From Merluccius polli (Eukaryota > Chordata > Actinopteri > Gadiformes > Merlucciidae): a stretch of DNA of 64,000 nucleotides. Below are positions 25,987 through 38,162 of this stretch, in pieces (within the stretch, counting starts at the first letter, position 1; every line of letters begins with the position of its first letter). The position numbers and the translations under genes are program-made. The stretch is from NCBI GenBank assembly GCA_030340625.1, contig JAOPHQ010000661.1:1-64000 (forward strand), given 5' to 3'. Below the pieces are notes generated by a model. It saw only the letters and a program-made list of their open reading frames with translations. It was not told where the DNA came from and did no database searches.

Positions 25987-27703
25987 CCTCTCCTCCCACA
26001 GTGTTGAAGGATACATACTGGCCATTGGGCTTCTCTCGTTTTTTTTCTGGCAGGACAAAAAAACATGCTAATGCTAAGTAGCTATATGTAGCATACCACT
26101 TTCTGAGCTACAAAGAGCCAGAATGATCCTAAAACAGTCATTGGTGGAGAGGAAGGCACTTGAGACATGAATACTGGGAGTTGTTGGTTTACAAACAAGT
26201 TAATCTTCACCCTTTTCTCTCATCTTTCAAGAGTAAACGGTGTATACACGTGCACACACCTGTATAGGGCAGCACAACGTAGACAATTGGTAATAGTTAT
26301 TAGGGAGTTGGATTTGCATATTAGTGTAGTAGGAATAATACATTTGTGTTTATAACAATGAATCATGAACATATATATATAGGTGATGATTTCTGTATGG
26401 GCGGAAGCTTGCTTAAATTATTAATAATTTTTGTTATTGATTATTTTGTGTGCGCTCCTATCCCGTGTAGTGCATGTGTATCTCTGGGTTTGTGTGTCTT
26501 TTTTATCTGTCTTTTCATCTTTTTCAATCTAAATCCCTTACCCAATGTTTCTGACCGATCACAATGCCATTCATTCATCATTCCCGTATTTTTTAAAATA
26601 AATCGACATACATCCTATTTCAACCCAAACCATGCTCTTCTGACCACTGCAGACTACATACCTGGTTTAACACCAAACCAGCTAAATCCCCTCAGCTTAT
26701 TGGCCAGCCAGAGCGGTCAGGTGACGGTCACATGGTGAGCGACTGGGCGTTCTGCTCATAGACATAATATACGTAGACGCCCTCATGACGTGCTGGAACG
26801 TAACCCAGCGTCGCTGGCAAGCTATGCCAGTATTTTGCGCAGCTTACGGCGCAGTATTGACACCAGATCACGTGGGATTACCTTTCACAAGTAAGATTGA
26901 ACAATAATTCTTATTATTTAAAAAAGAAAAATATATATATATTAATTCGTCCTGTATCATAAATAAATCTCTGCCGTTTGTAACAAACCAAACCGTGTGA
27001 AAATCCGGTAAAAATTCAGGGAGTTATGCTTATTATTGTAGTTGGGGATACACCTTCCTCCATAGAAATGAATGCACTGGGGGCGCATTGGGGGACCCAT
27101 ACAAGATGGCGGGCCGCGCTGATACGTCACCTCCATCAGTCTACTGAGGCGTCTACGTATATTATGTCTATGGTTCTGCTTGCAGGGGTGCTCTGGGAAA
27201 GCAGGTGATAAGGAAAATTCGACAGGAACACAACATTTAACAAGACAAGACAAGACACTTGTGATTACTTTAGAGACTCCATTACCCATAAGGCTGTCTC
27301 TTTGCCTCCAGCAACACCCAATGCGCCAGCAGACAGGAGAATGTATTTAGGTTAGAATGAGATGAAGTGACATTTGAGCAACGTAGTGCAGGTATTGGTT
27401 GGCAGCCAAGACAAGTATGAAAGTAAAAGGTCCCCACATTTAGAGGAATCATTTGAAGCCAGGAGGCACCATGAAACGTAGGGCCAGAGAATAGCCACTG
27501 TCTTATTATATATATATATATATATATTCACAATAAGACAGTGGCTCTCCATGTAGCCTTGTAGCAGCCCGCAGCACCTGCAGTCCTAAGCTACATGTTA
27601 TTCCCTCTCTTCTATCTTTACTTTCCTGACTTAGCAGTCTCTCTGCAGGGCATGAAGGCCCGTAACAATAATAGAAAAAGTGTTGTGTGTGTATATATAT
27701 ATA

Positions 27704-27754
<51 letters not shown>

Positions 27755-28628
27755 TAGAGACTGTAAAGTCAGGAAAGTAAAGATAGTAGAAGAGCGGGAA
27801 CTGGACGAACCTGCGGGGCCACTTCATGGAGAGCCACTGTCTTACTGTGACTATTAGAGACTCTCAGGATATGACAGACGGCTACGGAGTCAGCACTTCA
27901 CTCGTAGATCCAGTTTCAGCATAAAATCTGTTTAAGGGACAGGATGGCAGTTTAATTTTATCCTAACTATTTGGTGGAAAATCAGATATTTTTTATTTGT
28001 CTGAGTAGAGAGAGGCTATCCACACAGGTGAATGACTAACTGAAAAGTAAGCTGCGGTTTGTTGTAGGAATAAATAAATGAAAGTCTGGTCTAGTTGTGA
28101 TGGAGTCGATTTTAAGGTGGATAGAGTTAGCTAGCTGAATGTTCACCATGCTTCTCGTGCATTGTTTATAAAACACATGTTCACACGCACACACGCATGT
28201 CGTGCAAAGGCACATCCTTTACCACAACCACATGCCCTCGCGTACCTAACAACTTCAAGTACTTCTCAGTATCTGTATCTCACCCATTTAGAAAGCCACC
28301 TCTATTCTAATATGCCAGAAGTATAAGAGAGAATACTCTTCCTTTCCATTCACTGGATGGATAAGCCAATGTCGACAAACCATAGCCAAACCCAGGTGCA
28401 CTCTGGGTGTTCGATAGGCCTCTGAAAGAGACGTGGTTACCATGGGAAATGTGGTCGTTAAGGAGCCAGAACTGCTCAACTGTTTACCTTCCATTTATTG
28501 ACAGCTGAGGAAAATGCGAGGTCCATTTTGCGCAACAGAAAGATGAAAGCATGTCCGTTATCACTGACATCTGGCCATCCGCTCTGACTATAAGCTGATT
28601 TACCCGCCTGCCTCTCACTCTCGCTGTC

Positions 28629-28660
<32 letters not shown>

Positions 28661-28826
28661 CCTCTCTCTCTCTCTCTCTCTCTTGCTGTCCTCTCTCTCT
28701 CGCTCTCGATCTCGCTCTCTTTCTATTTAATAGTTGTTTAATAGTTGCTCTCTTCCAAGCTCCCCTTTTAAAATGTGTCATCCTTTTCAATCCATACCAT
28801 TGTTAACTGTGTGTGTGTGGTGTGGT

Positions 28827-28860
<34 letters not shown>

Positions 28861-31813
28861 CGGGGGTACTAAAATCAATGGCTAATGATGCCTTTTTCTC
28901 TTTGTGAGCTGTACACGCATCTCTCTGTTCATAAATAGACAGACCATTTTTGTTGCTATTTCTCTTCCTTGATGACAACTTCTACTGTCACCATTGACTA
29001 TTAAAATGGTCACCATCCTTTCCAGCTCCTCCAACCATCCTGACACTTTTCTACTTCTGTGTCCGTTGAATGTACTTTTTTTCCAATACCCTCTCTTCTT
29101 CTTGACCTTTAACCTTTAACCCCATCCCGTGACCCTGGCCAGCCCTTCTACAGTGCGGCGCCCCCTCACCTCCGCTGGGATCATCCCCATCATGCAGTCC
29201 CTGTGTCCCGACGGACAGAGGGGACGCGTTCGGCTTCCTGCAGGACAACAACTCAAACGTGAGTTTAACACCACGGGGTGGTTAGTTAGTTAGTGAGGTT
29301 AGTTTGTCAGTTAGTTAGTTAATGAGTTAGTGTACCTGCAGTACACCAACTCAACGTGAGTTTGTTAGATGAGGTGGGTGAGGTGAGTGAGTGAATAGAG
29401 GGAGGTGAGTGAGTGAGTGAGGGGTTACTAGTTGGGTGAGGGAGAGTTGGTAAGATAGAGAAAGTGAGTGAGATATTAAGAAGGTGAGTTAGTACTGTAA
29501 GTGGGCGTTAGTAAGCGGGGCTGAACATCTGGTTGCAGAGTGACCAGCTGTTGGAGCGTATCAACGAGGGTGGTGGAGCAGAACCAGCTGTTCAGCTCCC
29601 AGCGACCGGGTCTGGGCCAGGAGATGGAGGGCCCCTGCAGCAACACCTGGACAGCCTGAGGACCTCCCCCCCAGACCCGGACCACAACCACACCCAAGGT
29701 GAGCCATCACCATGGTTTACAGCATGACAACGTGGACCATAACCACACCCAAGGTGAGCTATCACCATGGTTCAACAAGTCCTCCAACTCATACGCTCAC
29801 TGTTGTCGTTTGTTCATGCACTAGAATACGACCCACTGGAGCGTTTTTTTCAAAGAGTGCCCCCAGCGCCCCCTGTCCGTGACAAGGGGAAATAGATATT
29901 TATCGCCGATGACCATTGTGGGTGATATTAAGGGTTAGGTTTAGGGTTAGGGTTAGAGTTAGGGGTTAGGGTTAGGGTTAGGGTTAGGGTTAGAGTTAGG
30001 GTTAGGGTTAGGGTTAGGGTTAGGGTTTAGGTTAGGGTTAGGGTTAGGGGTTAGGGTTAGAGTTAGGGGTTAGGTTTAGGGTTAGGGTTAGGGTAAAGTT
30101 AGCTAGAAGTAGGTTTTCATATCCTGTCTTCAAAACAAAAGCATTGTCACTGTCTCTAAGCTTTTATTTTGTAAACAGCCGGAAATGAGTTTACTTCGTA
30201 CCGTTGCTAGCATGACAGTTGTATAGCAACGTCGGAAAAATTTTAAAATAGGCTATATTTGGACAAATTGACTACGTATTTGGGATCTACGTTGTTACTT
30301 TCTCGCCTGAAATGTTTTTAAAACTTAATAAAGTAAAGTTAACGGTCGTACAACGAAAAGTGGAGTCAGCCTTTTAGGGCCGGAGGTTACGCTAAACGTA
30401 ACAATGAGTCGTAAATTCGGGTGCATAAAACGACAACAGTGAGCGTATGAGTTGGAGGATGTCTGCCATGGTTACAGCATGTCAACGTGGACCACAACCA
30501 CATCTGGTGTTGTCGCCACTGTTACATCTTAGCCCCTCCCCTCCTTGTGTGTGTTTCACTTCAATCCTTAGAGCCAAACCCTCCCCGCCTGGAAAAAAAC
30601 GCTTCCAGTTTTATTTTTCATTCTGGGGCCGCAGGGTGTCCGGCTCCTCTGTAAACACGCCCTCAATTCAGTTTCAATAAGCGGAGGACAGGTGTGTCGC
30701 ATCAATACTTCAGCAGGTGACCGGTAACTATCAGCCAGTCAGAGGTTAATATGCATACTATAGCATGTGTTTAACCTACAGAGGGAGTCGTCTAATGCAA
30801 ACCAATGTACATGTGGTGTTGGGGTTCGGCTCTGCTTTAAGACGGCATCTTCTGTTCCACTGCGGCTGCTCGGGTCTTATGCCTGTTGCCCTAGCACCGG
30901 TCCCCTGGCTCCGTCTCTCCTGTGATTTGGTTTAGTTCGATTATTTTATTTTATTTTTACGCCCGTCTCTGAGAATCCGCATCCGAGTCCAACTCCTTAA
31001 CTCGCACGCTATGTTAAATGCATTACATTAATATCGATGTGGACAGCGCGACGTGTATAAAGTGGAGGCGAAAGCTGGAACCAGGTTCTATAATTGGGAA
31101 GGAGGGAGGGAGAGGGAGAGAGGGAGGGAGAGAGTGACAAACGGATGGAAGGAGAGAGAAGAGTTTCAATATATAAGGTTTAACAATGACCCATACTTCA
31201 TGCTTATATGTGTGTATTATAAAGTGTGTGTGTGTGTGTGTGTGCAGGCTTCACCCTGGCCAGTGTGTTTGCGGAACCAGTCGGTTTTCCAGAGGTTCCT
31301 GGTGAAGAACCTCTCTCTGCCAGAGGCCGCTGCCCATCTGCTGCTGACCACGCCCATCAGGCCTCCCGGAGGTCAGCTGACACGCGTGCCGTACCGCCTC
31401 AACACTCACTCCTAATTCACTCCCCTCACCATCACTCACTCTCTGCCGCCACCCTCAACTCACAGTCTCTCTCTCCAAGATAAGATGTAATTTATTGATA
31501 GTACATTTGGGGGTCCACAGCAGCTGAGACAGAACAGAGAAATAAATTGAAATCAATACATCGCTCTCTCTCTCTTGCTCTCGATCTCTCTCTTGCTCTC
31601 GCTCTCTCTCTCTCTTTCTCTCGCTCTCTTTCGTCCTTCACCCCAACGCAAGGACATGCACCTTACTATAGTCCAAAGAAAAACCTACTGTAGTCCAACA
31701 CCCTTCTCTAGTCCATCTCACTACTGTAGTCCATGATGTTGAAATTAGCTCAAATGGAAGCCCTTTCTTATCCACATGGCTATATAGGTGTTGGTGCTGG
31801 CAAGAGCTCAGGT

Positions 31814-31912
<99 letters not shown>

Positions 31913-32446
31913 TTAAAATTTGTAATTAGGATAATGGATCTTTAAGCTAATTCAGCGTTAGTACTTTATTATTACTTGGCTGTAGGCCACATATAATATA
32001 CATTCACACACACGCACAAGTATAAGAGAGAGATTGTGTGTGTGGGGAAAAAATGCACAAGCAGCCCAGCTCACTATATCTCTATCCCTCTGCACTTGGC
32101 AGGTCTACAGCCTTGTCTTTGGCTCGTATCCCAAAGACACTCACACCCAGACCCATGATCAGACCCAGGAAGAGACCCAGACCCAGACCCAGGATGAGAC
32201 CCAGACCCAGACCCAGGATGAGACCCAGACCCAGACCAGGATGACACCCAGACCCAGGCTGAGACCCAGACCCAGGGCTCCAAACACAGTGGACACAAGC
32301 CGGGGGAGGGGGGTCCTACACCTGGAGGTACTCTATACACACTAGGGCTGCAACTAACGGTTATTTTCAGAGTCAAATTGTGATCTCTGTCTCTCTCTCT
32401 CTGTCTCTGTCTCTCCTGTCTCTGTCTCTGTCTCTCTCTCTCTGTC

Positions 32447-32508
<62 letters not shown>

Positions 32509-33827
32509 ACCACCCTCACTCACTACCTCTTTCTCTCTCTACCTCTTTCTCTGCCACAGCAAAGGTTGCTGGGAGGTCTGCGGGGTCTCGACGGGGGCCT
32601 GCTCCACAAGGCCCTCAGGGACCCCTCCGGCGAGGCCCGGGATCGGCAGGCTCTGGTCAGGCTGCTGTCCCAGACGCTGGGGCCTGGCCAGCGGGGAGGT
32701 CCAGCGCTATGCCCCCCAGGAGCTCCAGCAGGTGGAGGTACGGGCAGGATAGTCTGGGACTACTATGTTATAGCAGAACTACTGATCCAGCAGTCCCTAC
32801 TATGTTATAGCAGAACTACTGATCCAGCAGTCCTACTATGTTATAGCAGAACTACTGACCCAGCAGTCCTACTATGTTATAGCAGAACTACTGACCCAGC
32901 AGTCCTACTATGTTATAGCAGAACTACTGATCCAGCAGTCCTACTATGTTATAGCAGAACTTCTGATCCAGCAGTCCTACTATGTTATAGCAGAACTACA
33001 GATCCAGCAGTCCTACTATGTTATAGCAGAACTACAGATCCAGCGGTCCTACTATGTTATAGCAGAACTTCTGATCCAGCAGTCCTACTATGTTATAGCA
33101 GAACTACTGATCCATCAGTCCTACTATGTTATAGCAGAACTACAGATCCAGCGGTCCTACTATGTTATAGCAGAACTACAGATCCAGCGGTCCTACTATG
33201 TTATAGCAGAACTTCTGATCCAGCAGTCCTACTATGTTATAGCAGAACTACTGATCCAGCAGTCCTACTATGTTATAGCAGAACTTCTGATCCAGCAGTC
33301 CTACTATGTTATAGCAGAACTACAGATCCAGCGGTCCTACTATGTTATAGCAGAACTACTGACCCAGCAGTCCTACTATGTTATAGCAGAACTTCTGATC
33401 CAGCAGTCCTACTATGTTATAGCAGAACTACTGATCCAGCAGTCCTACTATGTTACTATGAGATTTTGTTTAAATCTCATAGTAGTTTTTTCTTTTGGGT
33501 TGTTTCAAAATCTTGCTCTCTTCTACTCTTTTCTGCTCTCTCTCTTAGCAACTTAAATCTAACCTAGAGCACCTTTAACAACTCAAATCTTTCCCAGGGT
33601 GTAATTCTCACCGGAGCCATACTTGAAGTCCTGACCTGCGGGGATGGAGGAGGAGGCGGGAGCAGTGAGCTAGCCAGGCTCCTATTGGTCCCCGAGAAGA
33701 AGCGGTCGCTGCTGGCAGCCTATCGCGGTGTGCTCTGCGCCGGGGGGGGCAGGGCAGAGGAAAGAGCGGTTTGGAGCACTGAGCCAGACTCTGAGGGAGC
33801 AGCTGAAGACTCAGAGTGTGATTGATA

Positions 33828-33874
<47 letters not shown>

Positions 33875-34162
33875 CATTGTAATTTGATTTTCAGTTGTTA
33901 CATCAATTCTCACTAAATTAATAATATTGATATTTAATTCTTCCAATACTTGTTGTCTTATTTAACTATGCACTGAGCTCTAGATTGATATTCTAGTATC
34001 CTAGTCATGAATAAGTGTACTTTTTTTGTAATCCAGTGATGTTGTATGAGTCCAGGGACATGTATGTCCATAGCATAGTAACATTAAGTTAATTCATTCC
34101 AGATATAAAACATTTTTACAACAAAGGTTTAGTGCTGCTAAAAGCAAACTAGAGCTGTATTG

Positions 34163-34212
<50 letters not shown>

Positions 34213-37200
34213 TGTATATATATACTGTATATATATATACTGTATAGGTGTATGTGTGTTGGTGTCTTGTGGTATGTGTATTTTATTGTATTTCCATGTC
34301 TGTAGTGTATTGTGGTTTTATGTATGATGTTTATGATGTATATTTTAATTACACTGCACATATAAAAGCCCATCTAGGGACAGGAGTTGAAAATTAGCAA
34401 TAGCTATAAACTCTCTGTGCAGAGAGTATCAGTGGGCTGAACAATTAATCAAAATATTGGCCAAGTGCAATATCCAAGGAGCTGCGATAAGGGGTAGAAT
34501 GTGTAAATGTAAATATATAACACCATTATAAATGAAGTACTGTAGTGCTGCAGAGATGCCCTGGCCTACACATTTTTCCTCCAGATGCAAGAACATTTTT
34601 AATTTTCAATGAAAATGAAAATTGCGATGCAGAAATGATCATTCCCCACTAATAGTGAATCATATCGCAATCACAATATCTGTCAAAACAATCACAATAT
34701 GATTTTTTTGACCATATCGTTCAACCCTAATTGAAACTGTTAAATTGCATCATCCCTATCAAATAAAATTCAGTTCAATTCATGTGATCCTCCTGTACCT
34801 CCTCCTCCCAGCTCCACCTGTTCAACTCTTCTTCCCCGCTCCCCCGCCCTCGGCTGGCCTCCCTCCTGAAGGACCTGGCGCACGTGGAGCAGCTCCTCAG
34901 AGACGTGGACCTCCTCTCTGGCCTCGCCCGCCTCCTCCCTAAGGGAGCCTGCGCTGGCCGCACCCCTCCCTCAGGCCATGCCGCCGCGGCAGGCCCCGCC
35001 TCCAACCTCACCGCCTGGCCGCCTAACTCCACCGCCTGGGGGGGTGGGCCTGGTCCCAATGCCACCGAAACGCCCGATGGAGGAGAGGCGGAGGGAGAGG
35101 GCAAGGAAGGGGACGGCAAGGGAGGAGAAGATGGGAAGGAGGAGCAGGAAAACCCCAGGTCCCAGTTCTCGGCCTTCGTGCAGCTGTGGGCGGGGCTGCA
35201 GCCCATCCTGTGTGGAAACAACCGGTAAGGAACGGGATGGTTGTAAAATGTAAACATTAGCGTGGAATCTATAATCTATCATTTCTGACTCAATGGCTAC
35301 TCAGCACTCAATCCAGTTATATTTTTGTAACTAACTCATTTTTGTAACTAAACTAAGAATACAGTTTTGAAACCTTTTTACTACTACTCCAATCTTTATT
35401 GCATTCTTTTATTGTTCTCAGCCTCACTTGTAAGTTGCTTTTGATTAAGGCGTCTGCTACATGACTAAATGTCATTTAATGTTTGTTTGCCCTTGACTAT
35501 TTAGCAGATTAGCCAAAGCCACTTACAGTAAGTTTAGATGCATGTCATTAAAGAGCAGGTCTAGAATCCTGCTCTAGAAGGCCTACAGGTAGACTGTGGG
35601 ACTGTGGACATTGAGCCCAGTACCTTTTTGTATGAAAGTCAAACACCCGAGCCACTACGCTATCCTGGCCCTAGTTTTCTATTTTCTTTCATCAAATGAG
35701 TCAGAAACAGCAGGCCAAGGTCAAAGTATCAATCATGCACCTACTCTGATACCCCTTACCTCTGTAGAGCACTAACAAGCTTTTTAAATGCTGTTAAGCT
35801 CACACTACTGGAACTGACCCACAAGAGTTAGCGGCATTGCCACGAAATAACAAACAACCACCAAAAGACTGCATGAAGCGCACAAACAAACCTACACACA
35901 AGCAGTTTATGTACAGCTCTGCTGAGACACATCTCAGAGGACACAGGATCGTTTTTCTGGGCAAGGGTGCAGTGAAAGATGACCTGTTGTGGAAAACTCC
36001 CAGGTTCAGGAAGTAAGCCATACTGTGTTTTTGCTCCAACTTAACTCAACTGGTCATATTGACTGATTGGTTGCGCGTCTAGATTGTGCTCATTAGCAAC
36101 AGGGTTGATTTGGTATACTGTGGTGGAGTTTCAGGACCTGGAGTTTCCTCCTGGGGGGTGATCTCCACTTTCTGCTTTAATGAGGCACCATAAAGACGAG
36201 TGAGCGAAGTGGAGGCCAGATGGACTATTAACATCTGCTCCTTCTCTCTCCCCCAGGATCATCGAGCCTGAGGCGTTGAAGCAGGGGAACATGAGTTCTC
36301 TTGGCTTCACCAGCAAGGAACAGAGGAATCTGGGCTTACTGGTGCATTTGATGACTACAAATCCCAAGATCCTCTATTCCCCCATCGGTTCCCAGGTGGA
36401 TAAAGTCATTCAGAAGGCAAGTACGAGCAGCGCTGCGGGGCGCTCCGGCAGGGCTCTTGGCATATTAGCTTATAACAAGGTTCAGGATAAGCATTTGGAG
36501 CATATACACCTTGCTAAACCTACAGTACATTTAAGCTGTACTGTTTATTCAACTCGACAACAACTATGAGAGACCTTATCTTATGCACAGTAACCGTTTC
36601 ATCACCTGTACACCAAATGGAGACATAGATCCTCTGTTTGTCTGTAACCCACGGCAGGCCAACGAGACATTTGCGTTCGTGGGGAATGTGACGCACTACG
36701 CTCGGGTCTGGCTCAACATCTCAGCCCAGCTCAGGACCTTCCTAGAGGACGGACGTCTGCACGACCACCTGGCCTGGCTCCAACAGGTAACTCCTCCCAC
36801 CAAATCAAGTACAATTTATTCATAGTTTATTTATAGTGCACATTTAAAAACAACCAGTGTTGACCAAAGTGCTGTACAAATTCATGGAGCAGAACAAAAC
36901 AGAAGGTAACTCCTCCCACCCAGTAACCCCTCCCACCCAGTAACTCCTCCCACCTAGTAACTCCTCCAGGCATCCTATTGGTTGTTAATGGTACTGGAAA
37001 CACTGTAATTCAACTAGTAATATTTACTTTCCTACATATACTTTTAACTTAGCCTGCCATCCGAGTATTTATTATTCCACTTTTTTAGTATTTTATTCTT
37101 TAATTCTAATTCCCTTCATTCATTCATTTATTCATTGTATTTTTTATTTGTTTGCATTCATTATATTCACTTTTTCACTTTAGTTTATTTTGGTTAAACC

Positions 37201-38127
37201 AAGCCTTGGTGAATAAATGCCTGCTTTAACCGAAAAAAAAAGAATACAAAATAAAATGTAAATGAATGTATACAATTATGTCTCCCAAGCTTTTAGAGAT
37301 GAAAGATTTTAGTGAGTTAGTTACTTGGCTACCTTCACCCCCACAACCAACCACCAACCCACCACCACCTTCACCACCTCTCGTCTCTCCCCAGCTGTCC
37401 CAGGAACTGCAGGGGAACCCAGAGGTGCTGAACTCCACAGACAGTGAGCTGGTCCAGGGTCTGCTTGAGGGGAACTACACCCTCCCCAACACCTCCACCC
37501 TCCTGGAGCAGCTGGACACCATAGACAACGCAGCCTGCGGCTGGACGCGCTTCATGTCCAAGGTCAGTCCCCTCCCTGTCCAGTCAAGTACACTTGGTTT
37601 GGAGAGAGAGAGAGAGGGAGAGAGAGGGGAGAGAGATGGAGAGAGAGAGCGAGAGAGAGGGAGAGAGAGAGGGAGAGGGAGAGGGGTGCAGATGGAGGGT
37701 AGATGGTGGAGAGGTGGAGGTGTTGGGGTGGGGGCCTGGTTGTGTCAGGAGACAAGACAGGACGAGGGAGTGAGGGACAGAACAATAGCAAGGCCGTGTG
37801 GTGGAACTGGAGGCCAGACGCCATGTCTGCACCGACCTCCATACAGGAAGAGCTTCTCCCCAACCGCCTCACACACACACACACACACACGCTAGGACAC
37901 TTCCTTTCTTCCTTCATGGGCCCCCCCCACCGTCGATAGTTACGCCACTGCATAAAACGATACACACATACACGCTAGGATATACGGTAAAGCACTCCCT
38001 CACACATTACAAAACACACACACACACATACTCTCACTTTAGCACACACACACACACGCACGCAAACACACAAACACACACAAACACTCATCCTCTCACT
38101 AGGACACACACACAAAATATAAACCCA

Positions 38128-38162
<35 letters not shown>

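Noticed and set aside
29929..30095. A chromosome end at the telomere-like array
   Set aside because: Unique abca2 intron and exon sequence continues on both sides, so it is interstitial.
32380..33567. A 395-codon plus-strand frame with repeated [12 protein letters not shown] units
   Set aside because: It joins a TC microsatellite, a shifted reading of exon 7 and the 36-bp intron minisatellite. The open frame follows from the 36-base period. The mirrored version at 54432-55268 is the same artefact.
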